This document shows positions 25,913 to 36,900 of a DNA stretch of 64,000 nucleotides, one piece after another (the stretch's first letter is position 1; every line of letters starts with the position of its first letter). The translations under genes and the position numbers were made by a program. This DNA comes from Haliclona indistincta (taxonomy: Eukaryota > Porifera > Demospongiae > Haplosclerida > Chalinidae), in the NCBI GenBank assembly GCA_964017065.1, contig OZ024789.1:9878176-9942175 (forward strand). The letters run 5' to 3'. The notes below the pieces were generated by a model, which worked only from the letters and a program-made list of their open reading frames with translations, was not told the DNA's origin and ran no database searches.

Positions 25913-26299
25913 AGTATATTGACTGCTGAGGTAACGAATTCTTGGTATTGTCTTTATCACACGTAATCGCCTCTTGGCGGTAGTGACATCAATTTTTTGA
26001 ATTACATGTATATGTTGTGCGCAAATCTTGGATCCAGCTAAAAATAACACATTATCGTTATTGATACTGAGTACTGTATGAGGGACTCGACTCTAGGCAG
26101 AATCGCTAGATGTACATAAAATCATGCCTTGACCTCTCAATACTGTAGTAAAAGTTTTGCTTTGCTAAAAGGTAATAAACACACAATTATAACTATACAT
26201 AACTATTAATAACTACAACTATTAATTACTAACTGACTATTACTAATTATTATAATAATAATAATAAATTGTGCAGCAAACAAGCACTGTCAAGGCTAC

Positions 26300-27190
26300 C
26301 TACTCAGTCTCCATTATTTTACTACTGCTTTCTGCATACACAAAGATTTTGGAGACAGTGAAGTCTGCCACAAGTATTTTTCCCTTGTTGCCAATCTCAA
26401 CATCAACTGCGAGTTTGCTTGTTTTGATCGTCTTGATTGGTTCTCCGCATGGAGTATACACGACCACTTGAGCATTGGAGGAGTGATCAGCAATGAGGAG
26501 ATTTCCTGCAGTGTCCATTGCTAGACCATCACAAGAAGCAACTTCTTTGTACGTCTTCACACTGAGTCTTTTTCCTTCAAGCGAGTAGGTGTACATTGGA
26601 TGATTAATACCATTTGAGATATAGATTTTATCGTCGACGCCTACTAGGACTCCACGTGTATGACGTCCTGGTATGCTGAACTCGCGTATCTTGTTTCCGT
26701 TCTTGTCGTAAATGAAGAAATTATTTCCTCCACCGTTTGTGGTGAAGTAAAACCGATTCTTGCATATTGTCATGCGAAAGAAGTGTATACCAGTAGCAAA
26801 AACTTTAACAAAATCTCCATTTGTAGTAAATTCGTACACGCTCTTTCCCCTGGAGTCAGTTACATAGAGATTTTTATCTGTAAATGCACAATCGCCATTT
26901 AATCCATAATTTTTAATTCCAAATTTAGCAAGTTCAACAACTTTCATCAGTCTGCCGCAACTGTGGAACATGTAGATCTTTCCCGCTAAGTTCCACGACA
27001 CAGCTGCAAAGTTGCCGTTTGGAGCGACACAAATACCGTGAACCTGAGGTACGTCAAGAGCTAACTTTGGTACTGCTGCAATCTTTGGGTAGTCAGGCAT
27101 ACGAGACATTCGCTCATAGTTGCAGGCAAAAGCTTGAGTGAGTATGCCGATTAGGAGAATAGCCACCGTCAGCAAGGAAAGGAGTGCCAT
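26300..27190 (-). CDS. Secreted six-bladed NHL-like beta-propeller protein (N2)
   Basis: A single open frame of 296 residues with no intron needed. Residues 1-22 form a signal peptide (MALLSLLTVAILLIGILTQA) ending before CNYERMSRMPDY. Six repeat cores follow: GICVAPNGNFAAVSWN, GDCAFTDKNLYVTDS, MTICKNRFYFTT, GVLVGVDDKIYISN, GLAMDTAGNLLIADHS and VEIGNKGKILVADF. The period of about 45 residues and the G-D/NG-L-V-D pattern fit NHL-type blades, so a six-bladed propeller is expected. Paired cysteines lie in the N-terminal strand and blades 1-3. No transmembrane, anchor or enzymatic motif is seen. It has about 35 additional C-terminal residues compared with none in the 287-residue paralogs' last blade, ending SSKIMETE. 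The ligand is unknown. It belongs to a local array of ten related loci. Confidence 0.85.
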   Translation of the reverse strand: MALLSLLTVAILLIGILTQAFACNYERMSRMPDYPKIAAVPKLALDVPQVHGICVAPNGNFAAVSWNLAGKIYMFHSCGRLMKVVELAKFGIKNYGLNGDCAFTDKNLYVTDSRGKSVYEFTTNGDFVKVFATGIHFFRMTICKNRFYFTTNGGGNNFFIYDKNGNKIREFSIPGRHTRGVLVGVDDKIYISNGINHPMYTYSLEGKRLSVKTYKEVASCDGLAMDTAGNLLIADHSSNAQVVVYTPCGEPIKTIKTSKLAVDVEIGNKGKILVADFTVSKIFVYAESSSKIMETE

Positions 27191-27210
27191 ATTGCTATCA
27201 CCTTTACAAT

Positions 27211-27224
27211 GATAAAAGTTTATA
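27211..27224 (-). promoter_or_regulatory. Putative TATA element of propeller gene N2
   Basis: TATAAACTTTTATC lies 20-35 bp upstream of the ATG. A very similar TATAAACTTT is kept upstream of the broken copy N1 near 17485. The short distance implies a very short leader if it is used. Confidence 0.4.
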
Positions 27225-27594
27225 ACTGAAAACGAATGATTGTCAGTTCTTAAATAAAGATTTCGGCTACTAAATTTTTTGGATGCATTTGGTTTTCAAT
27301 GTTTGGATTGATCATTTTGATAACCAGCTTTATTTCAAGCACGTTTGAGTTATTGTTAGCTTAAGACAATGTTATCAGGAAGCTAACCAATTAGTACACA
27401 TACTGTCTTCTTAGTAGGTGTTGAAATGTGTGTTTAAAAGCATTAAGTTCCTGGGAAGACATTGCAGATATTTGATGTGCTAAATTTTACCAGAAATTTT
27501 TTTCTTAAAAAATTTAACACAGAAGCAGCAAAAAAATGAATCTATTCACGAAATCTAAATTCAGTCCTACATATAAAATTTATGCCGTAGGGAG

Positions 27595-28449
27595 TTAATA
27601 CAGGAATACTTGAGAGCTGTGAGAATCGGCTACAATCACTGTACCATCATTGCTGATATCTACATCAACAGAATGGGTTGTTCCCGTCTTGATAACTTTG
27701 ATCGGAACTCCTCCGCAGGCACCATAGACATAAACTTTGCCCTTTTTATGATCGGCAAGGAGGAGGTTGCCTGCAGTGTCCATTGCTAGACCGTCAGCTG
27801 AGTACAACTCTTTATAAGTAGTCTCATCAACTATTTTTCCATCGAGAGTGTAGGTGTGTACTTTGTTGCCAAATTTTATTTTCGTCCAAGTGGAAACATG
27901 CAAGTTATCATCTATGCCTACTTTAACCCCACGTGCATGACTTCCTGGAACATTTATGTGGCGTATCTTTTCACCGTTGGTATCGTAAACAAACAGATTC
28001 TGTCCACTGCCTCCTGTTGTGAGGTAAAGCTTGTTTCGGCACTCTGTAATACGCATGAATTCATGACCAGTCACAAGAACTTTGAGAAATTTCCCACTTG
28101 CTGAAACTTTGTATACTTTCAATTCTGAGTAATCAGTCACGTAGAGATTTTCATTTGTGAATGCGCAGTCACCAAATTTTCCACAATCTTTGACTCCTTG
28201 CTTGGGAAGATCAACAACTTGCATTAATTTACCACAGCTACGGTACAGGTAGATCTTTCCAGCCATGTTCCAGGACACGATAGCAAAATCACCATTAGGA
28301 CTAACGCAGACACCGTGAGCTTCAGGAACATAGAGAGTCAGCTTGGGCTTGTTAATCTCAGCATAGTTAGGGTCTCTGGATATCCTCTCGTAGTTGCAGG
28401 CTAAGGCTTGTGAGGCTAGAAATACTATCTGGAAGAATAGGAATTTCAT
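27595..28449 (-). CDS. Secreted six-bladed NHL-like beta-propeller protein (N3)
   Basis: Open frame of 284 residues from the ATG at 28449. The frame extends upstream to 28545, but MKFLFFQIVFLASQALA at 28449 is the first start that gives a signal peptide, so I chose it. The mature protein begins CNYERISRDPNYAEI. Blade cores are GVCVSPNGDFAIVSWN, GDCAFTNENLYVTDY, ITECRNKLYLTTGGSGQN, GVKVGIDDNLHVS, GLAMDTAGNLLLADHKKG and VDISNDGTVIVADS. It is more diverged than the N6/N8/N10 group, but cysteines and blade order are conserved. No intron or lesion seen. Role unknown, presumably extracellular. Confidence 0.83.
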   Translation of the reverse strand: MKFLFFQIVFLASQALACNYERISRDPNYAEINKPKLTLYVPEAHGVCVSPNGDFAIVSWNMAGKIYLYRSCGKLMQVVDLPKQGVKDCGKFGDCAFTNENLYVTDYSELKVYKVSASGKFLKVLVTGHEFMRITECRNKLYLTTGGSGQNLFVYDTNGEKIRHINVPGSHARGVKVGIDDNLHVSTWTKIKFGNKVHTYTLDGKIVDETTYKELYSADGLAMDTAGNLLLADHKKGKVYVYGACGGVPIKVIKTGTTHSVDVDISNDGTVIVADSHSSQVFLY

Positions 28450-28549
28450 GGTTGATTCTACTACTCGCGAAGAGTAACGCTTCACTTGTTCACAATAAGA
28501 GAATGCGTTTGATGATGTGAAAATGTACTGATATCCTGTAGACAAGAAT

Positions 28550-29836
28550 AGTGAAACACCACGCCACGATCAATGCTAACATCCTCTATTATTCTCAATG
28601 TGATCAGTACAAGGGATAGGCTATGTTTTTAGACTAGGTGTACAAGACATGCCCTGTGTGACATGCAAGATGCTTTTCCTGCAAATTCCAACTTCTATCT
28701 TAAGTTTCAATATTAATTACGTGTTTTGGGACTTATGGCAGAGCACTTCATGTTTGGTGTTTGTCAATTCGCCATTACATATTTATTGCTGGCAGAATCA
28801 CTTTCAAATGCCTTGAATATGTTAGTTCAGTTGTATTGATTTATTTAGATACATGTTCACGCAAACATCTCATCTCTAATGTTTGCATTCGAAATTTTGA
28901 TCGTGTCAGGAAATGACAAAAAAAGTTTACTTTGCGTGTGCGAAAACATATGCTGGATTTCTGAGTAATGCCGATGTATCACAGTTCAGTCAATTTGAGG
29001 TAACAAGGATGCATCATAACATGTGAACGATATAGATCTACACAAAATGAACAGCATTAGGCAATAGATATAAAAATACATGAATATTCATAACCTACTT
29101 GCACTGAACCTCAATCTTGTTTTTTTTTATAACAACCAAAATGTGATCATTCCATCAAAAGTTGAATTGAAGAAATTTTCTCAAAATGATTTTATTCACA
29201 CTTTTTTATTTTTACTGATTCATTCTTGTCTTACTATAATTGTATTTTGAGCTTTGGTTTTCAGCATCATGCATCAGATAATCATTTCAAATTTTGAATC
29301 AGCTAATTAGGGACAAACTAAAAACTACTATGCGGCGATGAATGTATTTGCTGTTATGCTGTTGTGTGTAAAAAGACACTTAAACCTGCTCTCAGACATT
29401 GGCCATCTCAAGACTAGCACAGAGATCAGCCGGTGCTAAATTGAACTGTTGAAATCAAATTTGTCATTTTTTTTCAGTGAGTTGGCACTTTTGTGTTAAC
29501 AGTGCCCAGAAGGAAACACCAATGAGCAGCTGTAAATTCTCCCTACAAGCCTGTACAATAGCCGCTGATTTGCATGGTTTATTATCCAGTTAATCGTGTT
29601 ACCATTCCGTGTTACCTCCTTGTTGGTTTATATTGTGGACCAGTTGCACATGCTAATCTATCATCCCCACCATGTCCTTTGGTAGTAGTGAAACACATAT
29701 TTGTGAGTTCTATTACTAAATATATACAGAAACACTATTAACATACTACAAGCCTGCACTACTATTATAGTCACTGCACTATACTAAAGTCTCTATAGCT
29801 AGGCTGATCTGGCTTGTGTACATGCAGTTCTTGCTG
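28550..29836. other. Spacer between propeller genes N3 and N4
   Basis: Upstream of N3, at about 28695-28960, is a block that recurs at about 30780-31030 upstream of N4. Shared words include GTCAATTCGCCATTACATAT and GAAATTTTGATCGTGTCAGG. It is probably a duplicated 5' flank. The rest is A+T-rich, with a dispersed repeat (29330-29575) and a decayed foldback arm near 29590-29650. No gene seen. Confidence 0.6.
29330..29575. repeat. Dispersed repeat, copy 2
   Basis: Related to 18330-18665, with the same ordered blocks (AAGACACTTAAACCTGCT, then CAGTGCCCAGAAGGAAACAC and AAATTCTCC). It is more diverged. Confidence 0.45.
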
Positions 29837-30691
29837 TTAGTACAAGAATATTTTGGAATGGCGGGAATCCACTACGATGACAGTCCCGTCATTCCCAATC
29901 TTAACGTCATCGGAATGTCCACTTCCGGTCTTGATTACTTTGATTGGAGTTCCTCCGCATGGACTGTAGACATATACTAACCCCTTTGTATGATCAGCAA
30001 TAAGGAGGTTGCCTGCAGTGTCCATTGCTAGACCGTCAGCTGTGCTAAGCTCTTTGTAAGTGGCTTCTCCAAGTCTTCTTCCTTCTCGGGTGTAAGTGTG
30101 CACTTTATTGCCCCAAATAGAAATGTGCAAGTTACCATCTATGCCTACCAGGACTCCTCGTGAATTGCTTCCTGGTACACTAAGGCGACGAATTTCTCTG
30201 CCATTTGCATCGAAAATGTATAAATTTTGCCCACGACTATTTGTAGACAAGTAAAGCCTGTTTTGGCAAGATGTAATGCGCATGAAACAGCGACCGGAAG
30301 TAAAGATCTTGATATATTTTCCAGTTTCAGTAAGTTCGTATACTTTTCTTCCTCCATAGTCAGTGACATAGAGTTTACCATTTGCAAATGTGCAGTCACC
30401 GAACGTATTAAAACCACCGAGTCCTTGCTTTTTCAAGTCGACCACTTTCATCAGCTTACCGCAGCTGTAGAAGAAGTAGATCTTTCCAACATTATTCCAA
30501 GACACAGTGGCAAAGATACCATTAGGAGCAACACAGACGCCATGAGGTCGAGGAATTGTGAGGACTTTCTTTGGTGCTGCAATTGCAGCATAGTTTGGGC
30601 TACGAGACATCCTCTCATAGTTATAGGCAAAGGTTTGTGTGGTTAGAGTGATAACCACCGTCAGCAAGAAGAAGAGTTTCATACTTGACAT
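29837..30691 (-). CDS. Secreted six-bladed NHL-like beta-propeller protein (N4)
   Basis: Open frame of 284 residues from the ATG at 30691. Another ATG at 30682 would give a protein three residues shorter, and the open frame also extends to 30727. The signal peptide is KLFFLLTVVITLTTQTFA, then YNYERMSRSPNYAAI. Here the first mature Cys of the paralogs is Tyr, so the usual N-terminal disulfide may be lost. Blade cores are GVCVAPNGIFATVSWN, GDCTFANGKLYVTDYGG, ITSCQNRLYLSTNSRGQN, GVLVGIDGNLHIS, GLAMDTAGNLLIADHTKG and VKIGNDGTVIVVDS. TATATAAATAA lies about 45 bp upstream of the ATG. No lesion seen. Confidence 0.84.
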   Translation of the reverse strand: MSSMKLFFLLTVVITLTTQTFAYNYERMSRSPNYAAIAAPKKVLTIPRPHGVCVAPNGIFATVSWNNVGKIYFFYSCGKLMKVVDLKKQGLGGFNTFGDCTFANGKLYVTDYGGRKVYELTETGKYIKIFTSGRCFMRITSCQNRLYLSTNSRGQNLYIFDANGREIRRLSVPGSNSRGVLVGIDGNLHISIWGNKVHTYTREGRRLGEATYKELSTADGLAMDTAGNLLIADHTKGLVYVYSPCGGTPIKVIKTGSGHSDDVKIGNDGTVIVVDSRHSKIFLY

Positions 30692-30734
30692 CTTGCCCTG
30701 TAAGAAAACGATATTGAGGAACAACAAGAGTCGT

Positions 30735-30745
30735 TATTTATATAG
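30735..30745 (-). promoter_or_regulatory. Putative TATA box of propeller gene N4
   Basis: TATATAAATAA on the minus strand, about 45-55 bp upstream of the preferred start. Spacing fits a short 5' leader. Confidence 0.45.
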
Positions 30746-30924
30746 TAAGCTCAGCATACTCTATGATGCTTTTATCACGTATCTTTTGTGAAATATGTGT
30801 TTTGGGACTTGTGATAGATTACTGTAGACTATTCTATGTTTGGATTTGGTGTTTGTCAATTCGCCATTACATATTTATTGTTGGCAGCATGCACTTTCAA
30901 GATGGATGCATGCCTTGAATTTTT

Positions 30925-31855
30925 TTAGCTCCAATTAGATACATGTTCAGGCAAAAGCTCACCTCGAATGTTTACATTTGAAATTTTGATCGTGTCAGGA
31001 AATGGCGAATAAAGTTTACTTTGCATCTTGTGTATAAGTGGTGTGCACTTTTTAGAAACATACAAGTTACCATCCATGCCCACTAAGACAACTCGAGAAG
31101 AACCGGGCACACTAAGACGACGAATTTCTTTATCCTTTATATAATCAACAAAGACTGTTTGCAAAGAAAAACCTGTTTTGAAAGTATTATTTTCGCAATT
31201 CGTATGAAAATATGCCGGGCCCAAAAATGAAGACCTGAATAAACTTTCCAGCTGCTATCAGTTCATATACTTGTCTTATCAACATCAGTTACATAGAATT
31301 TATACCGTTTGCAAACTTACAATAGCCAAATTTTCCCACATGTTATAACTCAGCCTGATGTCTGAGGTTGACAAATTTCACGAAGTTTCAGCAGCTATGG
31401 ATATTCCAATGTCATTCCATGACACAATAGCAAATGGACACAGACACCATGAGGTTGAGGGATCTTAAGAACAGGTGTCATAGGGAATTGTGTATCTCCT
31501 GTTCAATGTATCCCCATACATATTTTCACTAGTGACCGTTGTATCCTGGTACATAATTTCCTGGTGATTCATGCTCCCTCATACAAATTTCACTGGTGAT
31601 TTTTGTATCCCACGTACACCATTTCCTAGTGTATTTTGTATCCCATTAGTGGAATGGGTATCCCATTCCGTATACAGGATATCATGCAATGAAAATCTCA
31701 AGCGCCGCGTTCGCTTCTTTATATAAATGAGTCGCGATCTTTGGCTTGCCGATCTCTGCATACAGGTCAGTGGTCACTATCTCATAGTTGCAGGGTAGAG
31801 CTTGTATTGTCAGAACGGCCACCGTATAACCAAAGAGAGGAGTTTCATATACTTT
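30925..31855 (-). pseudogene. Decayed propeller gene (N5)
   Basis: Scattered blocks on the minus strand match the propeller family in order. Near 31800-31850 there is a start and start-like signal remnant, then CNYE-like sequence. Near 31440 there is the His-Gly-Val-Cys blade region. Near 31060-31160 there is KEIRRLSVPGSS and VVLVGMDGNLYVS. Frameshifts and stops separate them. About 200 bp of foreign sequence (31490-31690) interrupts the first blade. It has loosely inverted ends (ATTG...CCTGT / ACAGGATATCATGCAAT) and repeated GTATCCCA words. The gene is dead. Confidence 0.75.
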
Positions 31856-31859
31856 TCGA

Positions 31860-32660
31860 TGTTGTGAGGTATAAACTTGAGAACTGATTGATCAAAGTGT
31901 TTCTCTTAAAATTAGGAATTTCACTTGATCAGTTTTGTTCCTTTGTTCACTAGTGCCTGAATAGAATGTTCTAAAACAAGAGTCTGATCTGAGCACAATG
32001 TATGATACATGTTCAATGTATAGTGCTAGCTGCTAAAGAAACACCACACCATGCATAGCGCTAACATCTTGTAGTTCAAAGATACACATTGTACCTTGTT
32101 TTTGCAAGACAATCCCAGATGAAATATGTTCATGCAATGTAGCCAATTGTTCCACAGAAATGTTTGTATGCGGCAGGCATGATAGCAGCTAGGACATGCA
32201 ATGCAAATGCTTGTACTGTCAATTACTTTTACAGTTGCACACAACAGCTTGTGTGATATAAAGTTACATGCACAAGGGAAGATTGGACAAATCATTTTAA
32301 TTCTCTATACAGTACTATTGTAAAGTCTATAGTACAGCTATTTGCTTTACAAATAGACTCAAAGTCTTGATTCTTACCGAAATATAATTTCCACAAGTAT
32401 TATTAACAGGAGCTAACACTGGCTAGCTGTATAGTGTGTGAGGATCGACATTCTTCATTAGCAACAAAGCAGCTGGTTCAGGATTCAAAAATGGTACTTT
32501 AATACACTTGTGCTGCATATCTACTATACATGTATCTCTATGGATACTGACACTATCTCTAGTTTTTTGAAAGAAAAAATAATACAAAGCCTGCAGTTCA
32601 ATACACAAATCTAATGCATGTCTATCATGATCTAGAATATGTTGTTTGATGATTTGTGGC
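31860..32660. other. Spacer between N5 and N6
   Basis: Conserved in all three repeats (also 41050-41885 and 47805-48650). An open frame of 89 codons on the minus strand (32026-32295) is identical in repeat B but broken in repeat C. It has no recognisable motif, so I do not call it a gene. Confidence 0.5.
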
Positions 32661-32663
32661 TTC

Positions 32664-33527
32664 TCAATACAGCAGAACTTTAGAGGCACTAGGTACTGCA
32701 ACCAGTATCTTTCCATCGTTGGCGATCTCAACGTCAACTGCTCCACCTCCAGTTGTTTTGATGGTCTTGACCAGTTTCCCACACGGACTGTAGACAAGGA
32801 CTCTTCCACTGTGGTCTGCAAGAAGGAGGTTGCCCGCAGTGTCCATTGCTAAACCATCAGCATAACTAATCTCTTTGTAAGTGGTAGTATCTGCTTGAAG
32901 TACCTTTTCATTAGTGATAACATCATCGTCAAGACGGCGGCTGTGGGTGTACACTCCTTTTTTGCCTCCCAGTGTAACATAAAATTCATCATTCATGCCC
33001 AATAGAACTCCACGTGCTTCGCCTGGTACGCGCAATTTATCCACCACTTTGCCATTTCGGTCATAAATTATGAGGTGTTGACGACTGGTGACAAAAAGTT
33101 GATGTTTACAAGCTGAAATGCGAAATGAAGGTTCACTAGTTTTGAGAGTTTTAAGAAGTTTTCCGTTGGTCGAAAGTTCATAAATTTTTCCAGTTGAGTC
33201 AGTTATATATAGTCTATGCTTTGTGAAGACACAGTCTCCAAACTGTCCGTTATTTTTGATACCTTGTTTGCGAAGGTCAACAACTTTCCACGATTTACCG
33301 CAGCTGAGGAAGAAGAAGATTTTTCCTTCCTTGTTCCATGACACGACAGCAAATTTACCATTAGGAGCAACACAGATACCGTGAGCTTTGGGGACATTGA
33401 GCATTTGCTTGGGCTTGTCAATCCCGGCATAGCTTGGAACAGTAGACATCCTCTCATAGTAGCAGGCAAAGGCTTGTGTAGAAAAGAAAAAGACACTAGC
33501 TACCGTCAGCAAGGAGAGGAGTGACAT
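32664..33527 (-). CDS. Secreted six-bladed NHL-like beta-propeller protein (N6)
   Basis: Intronless open frame of 287 residues. The signal peptide is MSLLSLLTVASVFFFSTQAF, with the mature chain from about CYYERMSTVPSYAGI. Six blade cores: GICVAPNGKFAVVSWN, GDCVFTKHRLYITDS, ISACKHQLFVTSRQH, GVLLGMNDEFYVTLGG, GLAMDTAGNLLLADHSG and VEIANDGKILVAVPS. An extended loop between blades 4 and 5 (SRRLDDDVITNEKVLQADTT) is missing from N2-N4. It differs from N8 at only a few residues. The start lies 447 bp beyond the stop of an IP3 receptor 3' fragment on the same strand, and a TATA box is present. Intact; extracellular role unknown. Confidence 0.86.
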   Translation of the reverse strand: MSLLSLLTVASVFFFSTQAFACYYERMSTVPSYAGIDKPKQMLNVPKAHGICVAPNGKFAVVSWNKEGKIFFFLSCGKSWKVVDLRKQGIKNNGQFGDCVFTKHRLYITDSTGKIYELSTNGKLLKTLKTSEPSFRISACKHQLFVTSRQHLIIYDRNGKVVDKLRVPGEARGVLLGMNDEFYVTLGGKKGVYTHSRRLDDDVITNEKVLQADTTTYKEISYADGLAMDTAGNLLLADHSGRVLVYSPCGKLVKTIKTTGGGAVDVEIANDGKILVAVPSASKVLLY

Positions 33528-33570
33528 TTTGTGTCCAGTGATTCAACAGAATTTATTAATTATTTTTTTC

Positions 33571-33580
33571 CTTTTTATAG
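33571..33580 (-). promoter_or_regulatory. TATA box of propeller gene N6
   Basis: CTATAAAAAG on the minus strand, about 45-55 bp upstream of the N6 start. The same element lies at 42796-42805 (N8) and, as CTATAAAAGG, at 49560-49569 (N10). Confidence 0.5.
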
Positions 33581-33973
33581 AAACACTTAGTCTATATAAA
33601 ATTTGACCAGTTTGAAAGTTGAGTCTATTCAAAATTTGATACAGACGTGGTACAGGTTATAGCTATAGTTGCCAAACAATGCGGACGACTATTGTGTAGG
33701 AATTTTGTCTGCATACGAGACAATCCCATGTTTCAGGAAAGAGGAAAGTCAGGAAACTGCCTTGAATTTAATCATTGGATTTTCATTTTTTGTGTTCGAG
33801 TTGCTCACCGTTATATTAGTATTATCAGTAAAAATGATATGTAATCTTAAAACTTCTTATGTTGATGGGATTTTCTATACTATTTCTATAAAGCAACACA
33901 GATCTGCAAAGTGCATGCAATTATGAGTTTAGTAGTGCAGTCAAAGTATGCTCAGTGTTAGTAGATTGAATGA

Positions 33974-36900
33974 TTAATGTAGTCCTGGAAGCAATGATGA
34001 CAAAGACTGAGGGTCGAACACAAGACCACCTCCATCCCCTCTTCCTGCTCCACCTCTCCTTTGCAGGAAGCGACGAACCTTCTCTTCTCTCTTCTGTCTC
34101 TCAGTTCGTTTGGCTTTAATATGCCTATTCTCCTCCTGCATATAATTATAAAGAACAATAGGTATCCCAATGTAAGCTGTTTGCATTTGCAGCCAAAAGT
34201 TTTCTGCAAAAAATCTAGAGAAAGTTACTTGGTCTACAAAGTAAAAATCCTATATCCATAAGCTTTTTGTTCAAGTATAAAAGCTGATGTTTGCTACATG
34301 TAGTCAAGATAGTTTTACATAATGGGGGCTACAAACCTTTGTTTTAAAGATTTGCTCAATCGTTTCCAGACGTCGTGTGATCAGTCCAAGCTTCATTTGA
34401 GTACCGTCTTCCTCAGGCTCAAAGCACAGCGCAGTCTCATGTGGAAAGAAGTCAATCTTTGTGTCCTTAATCTGGAAAAACAATTCCAATAGTATTTGAG
34501 TCAGAAAAAATTAATGTGTGGAACCGTGTTATTTAAACCCAATTTTAGTGAGAAAAGGTACCTACCATGTCATGGACATATTTCTGTATTGCATTGTGGT
34601 TGCTGACATCAATTGAATCAACATAGAGTGAATAGTAGGCATAGTCCCATAGATTGTGATCGTACCTCACATGATGCAAGAATCCCTGAAGAGAAAGTAT
34701 TGCACATTTTTATGAATACGAACCTATAAACGAACCTGGGCACGGCGGTCGAACTCTTGGGCCTGTATATCACAGATGAAACACTTGCTCTTCTGGTCTT
34801 CTTCAATCAGTGTTGCTCTGCAATAAAAATGAAGAAGTATGAGGCTGCATACAAAACAAAGTGTCCCGAGAAACATTTTGTGAAGTAAATGTGCAGTACG
34901 AGATACGTTACTTTACCAAGGGCCTTAATTTACTTTACCTACTGGTTTAGAGTGTAAAATCTAGGCTAACATTTCATTTTCCAACATTTCACACGGATCA
35001 AAAATACATCAGGCAAGTAAGTGAATAAAGGCTGGATGGTGGTCACATTGCTGGATGTGGAGTCAATTTTGCATATAATATCTCCGTATATGGCTACGTT
35101 GATTTGTATGGTGGGCATTGGGTAGCTGACTTCACGGGGCACTCAGGAAATATCTGTTTGCTGAATTCTTGCTCCCAAATTCTGATTGTGAAATTCAGTG
35201 TGTTTTTCGCTTGTGTGAAGGGCTCGTGTTGTACATGTACTTCATTTGAAAAAGTACGATACACTTTTCGATTGAAAATACTGACCAAATCTTTAATTTC
35301 CACATTATTGTGCAAATATCGAATACTTTGACTACTTTGCCACAGTAACACATACACATTTTCCAGCTCCCAAGTTCTGTACGCTAACCACAAGCTGAGT
35401 TGTTCAGTTTTCTTTTAAGTGAAAAAAGTACTCACTTTAAAATTGATCAAACTACACTTCATAATTCAAATGGGCGAGGTTGTACAAAATGAGCAAATTT
35501 GGCGTTGTATGTCGTTTGGTTCTATCTTAGTTGCAGTTGTTTGCTCTTCTTGCTATGTAGAGTGTTTAGCAATGAAAAAAAGTAAGAGTTTGGTGGTAGT
35601 GCAGCTTATAACAGCTCAATCGGCAGTGACCGCATTTTGTATGTAGATTGGAGTGCAAAGAAAAATCCTTTGCTGTGATCGTGTCTAGGTGCATTATGAA
35701 ATGGCGAGTTTACTCAATGAAATATAGAGCAATGTATACCTTTCATGTTAGAAATCTATGATATACTCAATAGTCTTACACTCACCCTTTCTTCTCTGAG
35801 CTCAGAGAAGGTGTCTACAATGATACCAAACACAATGTTCAGACCAATGGTGGTGACGATGATGAAGAAGGAAACATCAAGCAGCAGCCTTGCACCAGCC
35901 ACTTTAAATTCAGGGACTGAGGACTGATTGGACTGATTGCGAGACTGATTGAGAGTAATAAGTGGTATATTCTAGTAGGGAAGAGAGAGAAATAACGGGT
36001 TACGGAACGGAACAGTAAATCACTCTGGGAAGGAAGATTACAGCAGTAAGTTCAAATTTAAACTATGATAAGCTCTTGGATGTAATGAGGTATCAAAATT
36101 ATTTTCGTATTAATTTACCTGGTGCGTGGGCGGGTGTAAAAAACATGGCGCCACCGCGCACTAGGCAGGGGATCCCCACTAGGCAGCAAACTAAGCGCCG
36201 TTTATCACGCTATTTGTATGTTTTGTGCCGTTTCGGGTAGCTTGCTGGTAAAACAATGCTATTTTTCCTCCAGGTAAGTCAAAATCATAGTTTAAACCGG
36301 TTATAAACCTCGTTTTTCGGTGCATATGTGAATTTGGATTCCTCGGGCTTTGCACCCAGTCTCCAAATTCCCATATACACCTCTATCTCGGTGTATAACT
36401 TACATGGAGATTGTATACTTCACAGCACCAGTATGGCTCAGAGAGTATGTTGTGATAGTATATAAATGTATCTTACAGTGGAGTTTGCTTTTTTATTGCA
36501 AAATCCACAGTACAACGTGTATTGAATATCTATACACATTACACAACATATTACATATTTTCTATGCAGCAAGGGCAGGATGCAGTAATTCAATGCACCT
36601 ATAAGCTTAGAAATGACATTAAGATCAGTGAAGGGATGATTCTGTGGTTATTGTGATTTCGTGTAAAAAATAATGTTGTGTGGTGTCTCACCAAACCAAT
36701 TCCATCCAGTAATCCATAACGAAGGACTGACACAAAGCACTCGCCAAGGTTGCTGCAGAACAGTTGAGTATCACCAGTGTAAAAGTACTCGTGATAGAAA
36801 ATATACGAAATAATAGAGTAGATGAAGAGAATGACGATACCCAGCAATGCTACCCATAGCAGAGAGATTCCTGCAAAACAAAATACAGGAATGAAACACC

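Larger units (their letters stand above)
17648..27390. repeat. 9-kb tandem segmental duplication, second copy
   Basis: Direct repeat of 8650-17640. Differences include a 1.25-kb insertion at 18306-19557, an empty site for the 15392-15985 element, an expanded 73-bp minisatellite, and many small indels. The intact propeller gene N2 lies at its right end. The remaining 20-26 kb holds only short, mostly non-conserved open frames and no gene I can name. Confidence 0.88.

Noticed and set aside
30145..30417. Frames overlapping the propeller genes in other registers (also 33203-33496, 42428-42721, 49193-49486)
   Set aside because: Shadow frames of the real genes, with no signal peptide or family motif.
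32026..32295. 89-codon Cys-rich frame conserved in repeats A and B
   Set aside because: Repeats A and B are too recent for conservation to be informative, and repeat C breaks the frame.
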